A stretch of 64,000 nucleotides of DNA from positions 113,660 to 177,659 of the forward strand of contig JAKSMU010000006.1 in assembly GCA_024400455.1 (NCBI GenBank). The letters run 5' to 3'. This DNA comes from Bacteroidales bacterium (lineage in GTDB: Bacteria > Bacteroidota > Bacteroidia > Bacteroidales > F082). This document shows, piece after piece, positions 38,293 to 47,066 of this stretch. The number at the start of each line of letters is the position of its first letter. Within the stretch, counting starts at the first letter, position 1. Made by a program: the position numbers and the translations under genes. The notes beneath the pieces were generated by a model. The model had not been told where the DNA came from. It searched no databases and was given only the letters and a program-made list of their open reading frames with translations.

Positions 38293-38300
38293 CAAAAATA
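38293..38300 (-). promoter_or_regulatory. -7 box of ahcY
   Basis: TATTTTTG on the minus strand fits TAnnTTTG; start near 38286, which excludes the upstream alternative start codon at 38350. Confidence 0.45.
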
Positions 38301-38335
38301 AGAATAAAATTATTACCTTTGATGAAATGTTGCTT

Positions 38336-38392
38336 TTGGCTATTGGCCATTAGTTATTAGCCTTTAGCCATTAGCTATAGCCATAAGCCATT
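38336..38392. repeat. degenerate TTAGCCATTAG repeat
   Basis: A 57-base run of imperfect GGCCATTAG / TTAGCCATTAG units with an inverted edge (TGGCTATTGG ... ATAAGCCA) lies upstream of ahcY. Simple low-complexity sequence of this type is often dispersed in Bacteroidota intergenic regions. Confidence 0.55.
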
Positions 38393-38566
38393 TTTTACAT
38401 TCAAAAAAGCAAATAATCACAACAAAAATCACCAAAACGACATTCCAATTTTACAATTTCAAATTATTGATATAAAACATATTACAAAGATTTTGTTGAT
38501 AAATGTGTAAACATTGGAGATGGTTTTTCTTGGCAGAATTATGCAATCAGTATACTTTTGCATCAC

Positions 38567-38637
38567 CTTTTGATCAACAACAATACTCTTTTAAGAATAA
38601 CTACTTCAGAAAAGTCCGCAGGGATGCGGGCTTTTTT
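38567..38637 (+). ncRNA. candidate small RNA of about 70 nucleotides
   Basis: A promoter-like pair precedes it: TTG at 38530-38532 and TACTTTTG at 38553-38560, 20 bases apart. A GC-rich hairpin (AAGTCCGCA / TGCGGGCTT with one G-U pair) followed by six T ends it at about 38637. No start codon-led frame of useful size fits between. The hairpin might instead be the terminator of the minus-strand DAHP synthase gene, whose stop codon overlaps it, but the better T-run is on the plus strand. Confidence 0.4.
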
Positions 38638-39698
38638 CATTTATCAAGGATGTCGCTTTGCCGCTTGATGGAAGCCTGATGGATAGCTTCGAAAACAGCG
38701 ACAACCAGTTCTTCGCTCAGGCCAATGTCATTTCCCGTGGCGATATGGTCGGCAAGGATTTTTTTCCATCTATCCATCTGCACAACCGTGACGTTGTTCT
38801 TTTTCTTGTATGCACCAATTTGCGCACTGACGTCCATACGACGCGAGAGCAACTGCAGCAGTTCACTGTCGATATCATCGATTTCGCTACGCAAGTCGGC
38901 GAGGTCGCGTTCCACATTGCCCGATTTTTTTGCACGCAGCACTATATTAATTAATAAGGTGTGCAATTCGGCAGGTGTGATTTGCTGCCTTGCATCAGTC
39001 AAAGCCTCGTCGGGACAGCAATGGCACTCAATCATCAAGCCATCCGAAGCCAAGTCGACGGCCTTTTGCGCCGTCTGCTGCAACAGCTCGCGGCAGCCAC
39101 AAATATGACTTATGTCAGTAATGACAGGCACATTCAAAGTTTGCGTCAGTTCGATAGGGATTTCCCACATCGGGAAATTGCGGTAAGGCGTCTCCTTGTA
39201 ATGCTGAAAGCCACGGTGAATGGCAGCCAAATACTGCAAACCCGCCTTCTGGAAACGCTCGAAGGCACCCAACCAAAGTTTCAAATCAGGCGAAACTGGA
39301 TTTTTGATGAAGACGGGCACATCGCTGCCTTTCAAGGCATCGGCCAACTGTTGCACCGAAAACGGATTGACCACCGTGCGGGCACCAATCCAAAGCGCAT
39401 CGACATCATACTTCAAGGCAAGTTCGACATGTTCGGGCGTGGCGACTTCGGTTGCCGTAGGAAGACCTGTTTCCTTTTTCGCTTTCAGGAGCCATTTCAG
39501 GCCTTCTTCTCCCCTGCCCTCAAACGCCTCGGGGCGCGTGCGCGGTTTCCATATGCCGCCGCGAAGCACTTTCACTTCGGGAATCTCTGCCAGACCACGA
39601 GCCGTGGTCAGAAGCTGCTCTTCCGACTCCACACTGCATGGACCGCTGATAATAAGCGGTTCGCACAAAGAAGAAAACCACGATTTGAGGTTGAACAT
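38637..39698 (-). CDS. bifunctional DAHP synthase / chorismate mutase
   Basis: This 353-residue fusion acts at the start and the branch of aromatic amino acid synthesis. The N-terminal ~265 residues are a DAHP synthase of the KDSA-like type (IISGPCSVESEEQLL, RGGIWKPRTRPEAFEGRGEE, ATEVATPEHVELAL, GARTVVNPFSVQ, FIKNPVSPDLKLWLGA). The C-terminal ~85 residues are an AroQ-type chorismate mutase (DLRSEIDDIDSELLQLLSRR, QIGAYKKKN). The fusion allows the mutase domain to mediate feedback control, as in related enzymes, though this is inference. It is divergent from asnS. Its -7 box is at 39722-39729. Confidence 0.9.
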   Translation of the reverse strand: MFNLKSWFSSLCEPLIISGPCSVESEEQLLTTARGLAEIPEVKVLRGGIWKPRTRPEAFEGRGEEGLKWLLKAKKETGLPTATEVATPEHVELALKYDVDALWIGARTVVNPFSVQQLADALKGSDVPVFIKNPVSPDLKLWLGAFERFQKAGLQYLAAIHRGFQHYKETPYRNFPMWEIPIELTQTLNVPVITDISHICGCRELLQQTAQKAVDLASDGLMIECHCCPDEALTDARQQITPAELHTLLINIVLRAKKSGNVERDLADLRSEIDDIDSELLQLLSRRMDVSAQIGAYKKKNNVTVVQMDRWKKILADHIATGNDIGLSEELVVAVFEAIHQASIKRQSDILDK

Positions 39699-39721
39699 GA
39701 AGATGCAAAAATTTGATTGTG

Positions 39722-39729
39722 CAAAAATA
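39722..39729 (-). promoter_or_regulatory. -7 box of the DAHP synthase/chorismate mutase gene
   Basis: TATTTTTG on the minus strand fits TAnnTTTG; start near 39715, 17 bases before the ATG. Confidence 0.45.
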
Positions 39730-39754
39730 GTGCTTTTTATTCTTCTTTTTTACC

Positions 39755-39762
39755 TACCTTTG
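39755..39762 (+). promoter_or_regulatory. -7 box of asnS
   Basis: TACCTTTG fits TAnnTTTG, with the start expected near 39769 and the ATG at 39795. It is divergent from the DAHP synthase promoter, 26 bases away. Confidence 0.5.
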
Positions 39763-39794
39763 CAGATTAAATCAAGAATAAAAAACTTACAATC

Positions 39795-41234
39795 GTGAAA
39801 AGAGTAGAGATAAAGCAAGCCTTGCAGATGCAAGCATCTGACAATGAGATTACTGTAATGGGCTGGGTGCGCAACAAGCGCGGCAGCAAAAACGTGGCAT
39901 TCATTGCCCTGAACGATGGTTCAACCATCAACAACCTGCAATTGGTCATCGATTTGAACGTGATTCCTGAAGAAAAACTCGCCTTAATGCATGCTGGCGC
40001 ATCACTTTGGGCCACTGGCAAGCTCGTCGAATCGATGGGAAGCGGACAAAACGTGGAGTTTTCCGTCAAGGAAATCGGACTTTTCGGTCCCGCCAACCCT
40101 GACGAATATCCTTTGCAGCCCAAGAAACACTCATTGGAGTTCTTGCGCGACATCTCTCACCTGCGTTTCCGCACCAACACCTTTGGTGCTGTCATGCGCA
40201 TCCGTCACGCCATGGTGTTCGGCATCCACCAGTTCTTCAACAGCAAAGGTTTTGTCAACATCCATACCCCATTGATTACCGCTTCCGACTGCGAAGGTGC
40301 CGGTGAAATGTTCCAAGTCACCACTTTGGACATGGAAAACCCACCCCGCAACGAAGAAGGCAAGATTGACTACAAGCAGGACTTCTTCGGCAAACCTACC
40401 AACCTGACCGTTTCAGGCCAGCTGGAGGGCGAATTGGCAGCCACCGCAATGGGCAAAATTTACACCTTCGGTCCTACTTTCCGTGCCGAAAACTCAAATA
40501 CCACCCGCCACTTGGCAGAATTCTGGATGATTGAGCCGGAAATGGCTTTCTACGACATCACCGACAATATGGATTTGGCTGAAGAGATGCTGAAATACTT
40601 GATTCAGTATGCTTTGGACAACTGCATGGACGACCTTCAGTTCCTCAGCAAACGTTTGCAGGAAGAAGAAAAAGGCAAGAAGGAAGAAGAAAAGTCGATG
40701 GAACTCATCAGCAAGCTGCGTTTCGTCCTCGCAAACGACTTTGTCCGCCTAACCTACACCGAAGCCGTCGACATCCTCCGCAACTGCAACTACAACAAGA
40801 AAGGCAAGTTCCAGTATCCTGTCACGGGCTGGGGCATCGACCTGCAGTCGGAACACGAGCGCTACCTCGTTGAAAAGCACTTCCAAAAGCCTGTCATCCT
40901 GACCGACTATCCAAAGGAAATCAAGGCTTTCTACATGAAGCAGAACGAAGACGGCAAGACCGTCCGCGCTATGGACGTGCTCTTCCCTGGCATCGGCGAA
41001 ATCATTGGCGGTTCGGAACGCGAAACCGACATCAACAAGATTCTGGACCGCATGCACGAAGTCGGCATTCCGGAAGAATCGATGCAATGGTATTTGGACA
41101 GCCGCCGTTTTGGCTCCGTGCCACATTCAGGATACGGCCTTGGTTTCGAGCGCCTTATCCTCTTTGTGACTGGCATGACCAACATCCGCGACGTCATCGC
41201 CTTCCCACGTACACCTAAGAATTGCTTGTATTAA
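39795..41234 (+). CDS. asnS: asparagine--tRNA ligase
   Basis: This 479-residue class II synthetase attaches asparagine to tRNA(Asn). An N-terminal OB-fold anticodon-binding domain ([20 protein letters not shown]) is followed by the catalytic core with motif 2 ([20 protein letters not shown]) and motif 3 ([31 protein letters not shown]). A charged insert ([17 protein letters not shown]) near residue 290 is typical of the bacterial AsnRS subgroup. Length is normal. Palindromic repeats lie directly after the stop. Confidence 0.96.
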   Translation: MKRVEIKQALQMQASDNEITVMGWVRNKRGSKNVAFIALNDGSTINNLQLVIDLNVIPEEKLALMHAGASLWATGKLVESMGSGQNVEFSVKEIGLFGPANPDEYPLQPKKHSLEFLRDISHLRFRTNTFGAVMRIRHAMVFGIHQFFNSKGFVNIHTPLITASDCEGAGEMFQVTTLDMENPPRNEEGKIDYKQDFFGKPTNLTVSGQLEGELAATAMGKIYTFGPTFRAENSNTTRHLAEFWMIEPEMAFYDITDNMDLAEEMLKYLIQYALDNCMDDLQFLSKRLQEEEKGKKEEEKSMELISKLRFVLANDFVRLTYTEAVDILRNCNYNKKGKFQYPVTGWGIDLQSEHERYLVEKHFQKPVILTDYPKEIKAFYMKQNEDGKTVRAMDVLFPGIGEIIGGSERETDINKILDRMHEVGIPEESMQWYLDSRRFGSVPHSGYGLGFERLILFVTGMTNIRDVIAFPRTPKNCLY

Positions 41235-41248
41235 CGATAATTTTATGG

Positions 41249-41346
41249 TAGAGACGCGATTCATCGCGTCTCTATTCATAATTTCATATTTTTCACATTA
41301 GACGCGATTTGCGTCTCTACAGACGGATGCACGAGTGCGTCCCTAC
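41249..41346. repeat. cluster of palindromic repeats between asnS and rpoN
   Basis: Three palindrome-like units occur in a row: a perfect one with 12-bp arms at 41249-41274 (TAGAGACGCGAT, 2-base loop, mirror), a shortened one at 41299-41320 (GACGCGATTTGCGTCTCTAC) and a diverged one at 41322-41346 (GACGGATGCACGAGTGCGTC). The first shares its core with the insertions in nqrA. Confidence 0.85.
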
Positions 41347-41362
41347 ATAAAAACAAAAAACG

Positions 41363-42865
41363 ATGTCGAATCAGAAACTGACACAAATCCAAAGACAAGA
41401 ACTGAAACTGTCACCTCAACAGATTCAGCTCATGAAATTGCTGCAACTTCCGACCATCGAACTCGAGCAACGCATCAAGGAAGAGATAGAAGCCAATCCA
41501 GCCTTGGAAGACGGCAGTGAAAACGAGGAATTTGAAGACAACGAACCTATTGCCGACGACGAAAACGACAATGGCGAAAACGACGACTACAACGACGAAG
41601 AACTCGTTTTCGACAAGGACGAAGAATTCGACATCACAGATTATCTTCAAGACGAAGACATCGACGATTATTCCTATAAATTACAAACCAACAACCGCAG
41701 CAGCGATGACGAAGACTACGAGACGCCGATTTCAAATGAAATATCGTTCCAAGATTATCTGCTGCAACAGTTAGGTTACCGCGAACTGACTGAGAAACAG
41801 GAACTCCTTGGTTCTTATATCATTGGAAATCTTGATGACAACGGTTACATAAACCGCAAAGTTTCAGATATTGTCGATGACTTGATTTTTACACAAAACA
41901 TTGAAGCAACAGAAGATGAGGTTGCGGAAGTACTCGCCATCGTACAGGAACTTGACCCTCCTGGCATTGCTGCCCGCGATCTTCAGGAATGTTTGCTCAT
42001 CCAGTTGGAAAGACTTCAGGAAGACAACCCATTCAACGATTACAGCCTAGCCATCACCATTGTAAAAAATTGCTTTGAAGAGTTCACCAAGAAACACTAC
42101 GACAAGATTGTCAAGAAGCTGGAAGTCAGCAACCAGCAATTAAAAGCCGCCATCGATGAGATTCTGAAACTCAATCCGAAACCTGGCGACACCTCATCAA
42201 CCGGAACGAAAAACTCACATTACATCACTCCTGATTTCTTCGTTTTCGTCAAGGACAACATCATCGAACTTTCGTTGGAGAGTCGCAACATGCCCGAATT
42301 GCGCGTAAGCAGGGAATACATCAGCATGCTGGAAGATTATTCCAACTACAAGGACACACGACAAAGGCAAGAAGCCGTACAGTTCATCAAGCAGAGAATC
42401 GACTCCGCAAAACTGTTCATCGGCGCCATCCAACAGCGGCAAAAAACGCTCTACATCACCATGAAAGCCATCATCGACAAGCAGCAGGAATTTTTCCTGA
42501 CTGGTGACGAAACGAAGCTGAAACCGATGATTCTAAAGGATATAGCCGACATCGTTGGACTTGACATTTCCACCGTTTCACGCGTGGCGAACAGCAAATA
42601 CGTCCAAACGCCTTATGGTGTTTTCCTGCTGAAATTCTTCTTCAGCGAAGGCATCACTAACACCGAAGGCGAAGAAGTTTCGACACGCGAAATCAAGCGG
42701 ATTTTACAAGATTGCGTCGATGAAGAAGACAAGAAAAAGCCCATGACCGACGAAGCCTTGATGGAAATACTGAAAGACAAAGGCTATCCGATTGCACGTC
42801 GCACCGTGGCAAAATACAGGGAACAGTTAGGCATTCCCGTCGCCCGTCTGAGAAAAGAAATATAA
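41363..42865 (+). CDS. rpoN: RNA polymerase sigma-54 factor
   Basis: This 500-residue alternative sigma factor binds -24/-12 promoters and needs an enhancer-binding ATPase. The activator-interaction region I is intact (QELKLSPQQIQLMKLLQLPT). It is followed by a long acidic stretch at about 50-115 (many Asp/Glu/Asn), the core-binding domain, the HTH (DIADIVGLDISTVSRVANSK) and the RpoN box (ARRTVAKYREQLGIP) near the C-terminus. No sigma-54 activator is seen in the window. A histidine kinase follows within 50 bases. Confidence 0.96.
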   Translation: MSNQKLTQIQRQELKLSPQQIQLMKLLQLPTIELEQRIKEEIEANPALEDGSENEEFEDNEPIADDENDNGENDDYNDEELVFDKDEEFDITDYLQDEDIDDYSYKLQTNNRSSDDEDYETPISNEISFQDYLLQQLGYRELTEKQELLGSYIIGNLDDNGYINRKVSDIVDDLIFTQNIEATEDEVAEVLAIVQELDPPGIAARDLQECLLIQLERLQEDNPFNDYSLAITIVKNCFEEFTKKHYDKIVKKLEVSNQQLKAAIDEILKLNPKPGDTSSTGTKNSHYITPDFFVFVKDNIIELSLESRNMPELRVSREYISMLEDYSNYKDTRQRQEAVQFIKQRIDSAKLFIGAIQQRQKTLYITMKAIIDKQQEFFLTGDETKLKPMILKDIADIVGLDISTVSRVANSKYVQTPYGVFLLKFFFSEGITNTEGEEVSTREIKRILQDCVDEEDKKKPMTDEALMEILKDKGYPIARRTVAKYREQLGIPVARLRKEI

Positions 42866-42914
42866 GTTCTTGTGGCTTAAAACAATAAAGCAGGCAAGAC
42901 CTCGTTATCATATC

Positions 42915-44429
42915 GTGAAAGCGAACCTATACACACAGAAAAAGCACTGGAAATGGATTTTGGCCGTTTTCGCTTTGCTTATTGTTGGTGCATCATTATG
43001 GTACACCAACAATCTGGTGAAATCCATCGCTCAGCAGGAAAGCAATCAGGTGAGGCTGTGGGCCGAAGCCATGGAACAACATGCACTGATGATGAAGTAC
43101 ACCGAAGAGTTTTTCGGTGACGTCAGCGAACAAGAACAACTTCGTGTCGAACTGCTCGCCAAGGCATACCGAGAGGTGCTTGATTTCAGCCGCAACGACA
43201 ACACCGGCATTTATTTAGACATCATCCGCAACAACATCAGCATTCCACTCGTCATCACCGATGACCATGGAAACATTATATTTAAGAGCAATTTGCCTGC
43301 TTCTCAAGAAGACAAGAAAACATTTGACGATGAAATGCAGCAGGCTTATTCGAAATTCGAACCCATTAAAATCAACACAGGTTTTACCGAAGTACAATGG
43401 CTGTATTATAATGAATCGCTGATTTACACGGAATTAAAAGCCGTTTTGGACGAGATGTTTGATGGTTTCATGAACGACATCACGGCCAATTCCGTTGGTG
43501 CGCCCGTCATTGTCACGAATGAAGACATGACAAAAATCATCAGTTATGGCAATCTAGATTCCACCTTGATGAAAAACGGTGATTATGTCGAAAAACAACT
43601 TGCAGCCATGCGCGACGAAAACCAGCCCATTGAGGTTGAGTCCATCGACAAAGGCAAAACCTACGTTTTCTACCGCACTTCCGACCTCATCAACCAGATG
43701 CGTTATTATCCTGTCATTCTGATTGTTATCGTTGCGTTATTCCTTTTCATAGCCTACATGCTTTTCAGTTATGCGCGCCGTTCGGAACAGAATCAGGTTT
43801 GGGCAGGCATGGCCAAGGAGACTGCACATCAGCTTGGCACGCCGCTTTCATCGCTCATGGGCTGGATTGAACTGATGAAGATGCAAGAAGAGCCATTTGT
43901 CGGGACAAACGAAATGGAGAAAGACATCGAGCGACTGCAAATCGTCGCCGACCGATTCTCAAAAATCGGTTCAGTGCCTGTGCTTGAGCCGACCAATGTA
44001 ATCACATTGATTTGGGACACAATGGATTATCTTCAGAAACGCTTTTCCAAAAAGTTCGAGTTCGAAATCAACATGCCAACCGACGAACTGATCATTCCGC
44101 TGATACCATCGCTTTTCCGCTGGGTTTTGGAAAACCTCACCAAAAACGCCATTGATGCTATGGGCGATCACGGAAAAATCACCTTAGACCTATCGGAGGA
44201 AAACGGCGAAGTCATCATCGACCTGAGCGACACGGGCAAAGGCATTACAAAATCGAAATGGAAGCAAGTCTTCAACCCGGGCTACACGAGCAAGAAACGC
44301 GGCTGGGGATTAGGTTTGTCATTGGCCAAACGCATCATCGAAGAATATCACAAGGGAAAGATTTTCGTCAAGAATTCCGTTGCCAATCAGGGAACTACGT
44401 TTAGGATTATCTTAAAGAAGACAGTGTAA
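42915..44429 (+). CDS. sensor histidine kinase
   Basis: This 504-residue membrane kinase (from GTG at 42915) has a membrane segment (WILAVFALLIVGASLWYTNN), a periplasmic sensor region to about residue 255 and a second membrane segment (YYPVILIVIVALFLFIAYML). The phosphoacceptor box is KETAHQLGTPLSSLMGW (His near 305). An HATPase domain follows, with N box ENLTKNAIDAMG, G1 DTGKGI and GWGLGLSLAKRI. A TTG at 42870 would add 15 residues, but the GTG start gives a more typical N-terminus. It follows rpoN closely and may share its transcript. No response regulator lies nearby. The last ~100 bases recur as a fragment at 50575-50675. Confidence 0.88.
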   Translation: MKANLYTQKKHWKWILAVFALLIVGASLWYTNNLVKSIAQQESNQVRLWAEAMEQHALMMKYTEEFFGDVSEQEQLRVELLAKAYREVLDFSRNDNTGIYLDIIRNNISIPLVITDDHGNIIFKSNLPASQEDKKTFDDEMQQAYSKFEPIKINTGFTEVQWLYYNESLIYTELKAVLDEMFDGFMNDITANSVGAPVIVTNEDMTKIISYGNLDSTLMKNGDYVEKQLAAMRDENQPIEVESIDKGKTYVFYRTSDLINQMRYYPVILIVIVALFLFIAYMLFSYARRSEQNQVWAGMAKETAHQLGTPLSSLMGWIELMKMQEEPFVGTNEMEKDIERLQIVADRFSKIGSVPVLEPTNVITLIWDTMDYLQKRFSKKFEFEINMPTDELIIPLIPSLFRWVLENLTKNAIDAMGDHGKITLDLSEENGEVIIDLSDTGKGITKSKWKQVFNPGYTSKKRGWGLGLSLAKRIIEEYHKGKIFVKNSVANQGTTFRIILKKTV

Positions 44430-44464
44430 GTTTTTCTATCACATTATCTCAAAAAAATTATTGG

Positions 44465-44488
44465 TGTCCGCTAAAAGTTTAGCGGACA
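44465..44488. repeat. perfect short palindrome TGTCCGCTAAA / TTTAGCGGACA
   Basis: Two 11-bp arms separated by 2 bases lie between the convergent kinase and fabG genes. No T-run follows, so a terminator role is weak; it may be the end of a small mobile or repetitive element. Confidence 0.5.
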
Positions 44489-44531
44489 GCAATAGTTTTC
44501 TTCAATGAAATGGATCGTGCCAAATTAGGCA

Positions 44532-44622
44532 TATAGGTCAAATTGCAGGGAATTTTGAAACTCTCGTAAAGTTAGAATTTACTTGGAGCTACCAGATATT
44601 CCATCCTGCAATTTGATCTATA
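44532..44622. repeat. 18-bp inverted repeat around a 55-base loop
   Basis: TATAGGTCAAATTGCAGG (44532-44549) and its near-complement CCTGCAATTTGATCTATA (44605-44622, one mismatch) bracket an AT-rich loop. With the palindrome at 44465 it fills the 224-base gap between the convergent kinase and fabG genes. It may be a small non-autonomous repeat or a structured RNA. Confidence 0.55.
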
Positions 44623-44653
44623 GACCGAGTATAATAAAGAAGTCAATATTGCA

Positions 44654-45400
44654 TTAGCAATTCATACCTCCACAGCAATGGATTACCTGACCCGTAACAT
44701 AAGCCGAAAGGTCTGAAGCAAGGAACAAAGCCACGTTAGCGACATCTTCAGGAAGACCCGCACGACGCAACGGAATCTGCTTGGCCCATTCTTCCCTGAC
44801 ATTTTCAGGCAAAGCATCAGTCATAGCGGTAGCGATGAAGCCAGGAGCAATGGCATTGTGACGAATATTACGTGCGCCCATTTCCTTAGCAGCCGATTTA
44901 GTAAAACCAATAATACCTGCCTTTGAAGCCGAATAATTACACTGATTGGCATTACCCGATACACCAACGACGGAACTCATATTGATTACACTTCCACAAC
45001 CTTGTTTCCACATAACCGATTGAACAGCTTGTGAGAAATTGAACACAGACTTCAAGTTAACTGTAACAACAGCGTCCCAATCGGCCTCGCTCATTCTCTT
45101 CAATGCGCCATCATGAGTGATTCCTGCATTATTCACAAGAACATCAATACGGCCGAAATCGTTCTGAACTTGAGCTACAGTTGCTTTGGCATCCTCATAG
45201 TTAGCAGCATCCGAAGCATAAGCCTTAACTTTTACACCATACGTTGCGAGTTCTTTCTCCGTCTCCAAGACAAAATCATTGAGAGCCATATCCGTGAACG
45301 CTATATCACAACCTTCAGAGGCAAAACGCATGGCAATAGCCTTTCCTATGCCTCTACCTGCGCCTGTTATCAAGGCAACTTTATTTTCTAAGAGTTTCAT
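44654..45400 (-). CDS. fabG: 3-oxoacyl-ACP reductase FabG
   Basis: This 248-residue short-chain dehydrogenase reduces 3-oxoacyl-ACP with NADPH in fatty-acid elongation. Markers are the Rossmann motif ALITGAGRGIGKAIAM, NNAGITHDG, the catalytic Ser/Tyr/Lys in INMSSVVGVSGNANQCNYSA and YSASKAGI, and the C-terminal GQVIHCCGGMNC. Normal length. It follows fabK by 2 bases as the last gene of the fatty-acid operon. Confidence 0.93.
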   Translation of the reverse strand: MKLLENKVALITGAGRGIGKAIAMRFASEGCDIAFTDMALNDFVLETEKELATYGVKVKAYASDAANYEDAKATVAQVQNDFGRIDVLVNNAGITHDGALKRMSEADWDAVVTVNLKSVFNFSQAVQSVMWKQGCGSVINMSSVVGVSGNANQCNYSASKAGIIGFTKSAAKEMGARNIRHNAIAPGFIATAMTDALPENVREEWAKQIPLRRAGLPEDVANVALFLASDLSAYVTGQVIHCCGGMNC

Positions 45401-45402
45401 TT

Positions 45403-46356
45403 TTACAATTTGTTTTTCATTCTTTTTCCAAAGTCTTTAATGACTGCTTCTGCGCCATAGACAAGGTCTTCGATGATTTCTTTTGCACTTTGTTCAGCCT
45501 TTATCATGCCCGCGATTTCGCCACACATGTAGCTGCCCATATTATCACCTTCCTGAACGGCACGGCGTAAAGCTCCAGAACCGAACGCCAATATCTCTTC
45601 CTGGCTAGCATTAGGATCGTTTTCCATTCTAGCAAAAGCCTTGGAGAACGGAGTCTTAAGCGATCTGACAGGATGACCCAATGTCTTTCCTGTCACAATT
45701 GTAGACACATCAGACGCGCCCAGCACCTTAGCTTTATAAACGCTGTGTACGGTACATTCTGTTGCCACGAGAAAACGAGTCCCCAACTGAACGCCTTCTG
45801 CGCCGAGCATAAACGCAGCCGCCACGCCTCTACCGTCACCTATACCACCTGCTGCAACAACAGGGATATCGACAGCGTCAACAACCTGAGGTACAAGTGC
45901 CATCGTATGATTCTCACCCACATGACCGCCCGACTCAGCACCCTCTGCAATAATAGCATCAGCATCAAGACTCTGCATCTTTTGTGCTAAAGCCACAGAA
46001 GCAACGACAGGAATCACTACAATTCCGGCAGCCTTCCACGATTCCATATATTTATATGGAGATCCCGCTCCGGTGGTAAGAATCTTCACACCTTCTTCAA
46101 GAACCATTTGCGCTATCTCATCAACATTAGGAGCCTGCAACATAACATTTACGCCAAAAGGCTTATCTGTCATCTGCTTGCACCTCCTGATTTCAGCACG
46201 GACAGCTTCCGTACCCGCATTGATGGAAGAAACAAGACCTAAGCCTCCTGCATTTGACACAGCAGCAGCAAGGGAGGCATCAGCAACCCACGCCATACCC
46301 CCTTGGAACACAGGATACTGTATTCCAAGAAGGTCGGTAATTCTACTCTTAATCAT
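45403..46356 (-). CDS. fabK: enoyl-ACP reductase FabK (FMN-dependent)
   Basis: This 317-residue flavoprotein of the nitronate monooxygenase-like family completes the elongation cycle by reducing the enoyl-ACP double bond. Markers are ITDLLGIQYPVFQGGMAWV, AGGLGLVSS, GVNVMLQAPNVDEIAQM and the phosphate-binding VAAGGIGDGRGVAAAFMLGA; the loop TRFLVATECTVH is also typical. The ATG at 46356 overlaps the acpP stop by one base (TGATG), implying coupled translation. The presence of FabK beside fabF, fabZ and acpP supports this role over nitronate monooxygenase. Confidence 0.9.
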   Translation of the reverse strand: MIKSRITDLLGIQYPVFQGGMAWVADASLAAAVSNAGGLGLVSSINAGTEAVRAEIRRCKQMTDKPFGVNVMLQAPNVDEIAQMVLEEGVKILTTGAGSPYKYMESWKAAGIVVIPVVASVALAQKMQSLDADAIIAEGAESGGHVGENHTMALVPQVVDAVDIPVVAAGGIGDGRGVAAAFMLGAEGVQLGTRFLVATECTVHSVYKAKVLGASDVSTIVTGKTLGHPVRSLKTPFSKAFARMENDPNASQEEILAFGSGALRRAVQEGDNMGSYMCGEIAGMIKAEQSAKEIIEDLVYGAEAVIKDFGKRMKNKL

Positions 46357-46592
46357 CAATTTAAGTGCGAATTAATGGCAGCAATAATGTCGCCAACTGT
46401 TACAACTTTAGCGGTTTCATCTTCAGAAAGAGTTACGTTGTACTCACGTTCCAAAGCCATTGAAATTTCAACGACATCCAATGAGTCTGCACCCAGGTCT
46501 GCAACAAGTTTTGTTGCGTTAGTGATTTCGTTTTCGCTCACGCCAATCTTATTGGCGATGATGCTTTTTACTAAATTCTCATTTACTTGCAT
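46356..46592 (-). CDS. acpP: acyl carrier protein
   Basis: This 78-residue acidic carrier protein has the 4'-phosphopantetheine attachment serine in LGADSLDVVEISMALE. Length and helices are normal. Its stop codon overlaps the fabK start. It lies between fabZ (34 bases upstream) and fabK. Confidence 0.97.
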   Translation of the reverse strand: MQVNENLVKSIIANKIGVSENEITNATKLVADLGADSLDVVEISMALEREYNVTLSEDETAKVVTVGDIIAAINSHLN

Positions 46593-46626
46593 AATAATTA
46601 AGTATTTAAAAGTTTAAAGGTTTATT

Positions 46627-47058
46627 TTATTTGTTTTCTCTTGTGTCTGGAATAAGTGCGAATGACAACTCACCCATTGCACACAATTTGCCGCCAACAC
46701 TAAGTTTCGCTTCACAAACATAAATGTTAAGCTTGCGATAAGTCAATTTGGCTTCAATTTCGGCCGTATCACCCGGATGGAGTAAATTCTTGAAACGGAC
46801 ATTGTTAATTGCTGTATAGAGCGTCAGCTTGCCAGCCAGATCATCTTTCATCAGCAGCGCACATGACTGAGCCATGATTTCGCATTGGATAACACCAGGA
46901 ACTATTGGTTCGTTGGGAAAATGCCCCTTAAGGAAAAACTCTTCACCGGTAACATGATATTGGGCATGTGCAACATGATTCTCGTCAATAGTCATTTCAT
47001 CAACGAGCAACATGGGCTCACGGTGAGGCAGAATCTGTTTTATTTCTTCTCTATTCAT
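46627..47058 (-). CDS. fabZ: 3-hydroxyacyl-ACP dehydratase FabZ
   Basis: This 143-residue hotdog-fold enzyme dehydrates 3-hydroxyacyl-ACP in the elongation cycle. The catalytic His is in GHFPNEPIVPGVIQCE, and ILPHREPMLLVDEMT marks the N-terminal strand. Normal length. It follows fabF by 8 bases. Confidence 0.95.
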   Translation of the reverse strand: MNREEIKQILPHREPMLLVDEMTIDENHVAHAQYHVTGEEFFLKGHFPNEPIVPGVIQCEIMAQSCALLMKDDLAGKLTLYTAINNVRFKNLLHPGDTAEIEAKLTYRKLNIYVCEAKLSVGGKLCAMGELSFALIPDTRENK

Positions 47059-47066
47059 AATTTCAT

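Larger units (their letters stand above)
38270..38636. other. 367-base intergenic region between ahcY and the DAHP synthase gene
   Basis: No protein gene seen. It holds the ahcY promoter, the TTAGCCATTAG repeat, an AT-rich stretch, and a plus-strand promoter plus terminator that could define a small RNA (about 38567-38637). Confidence 0.6.
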
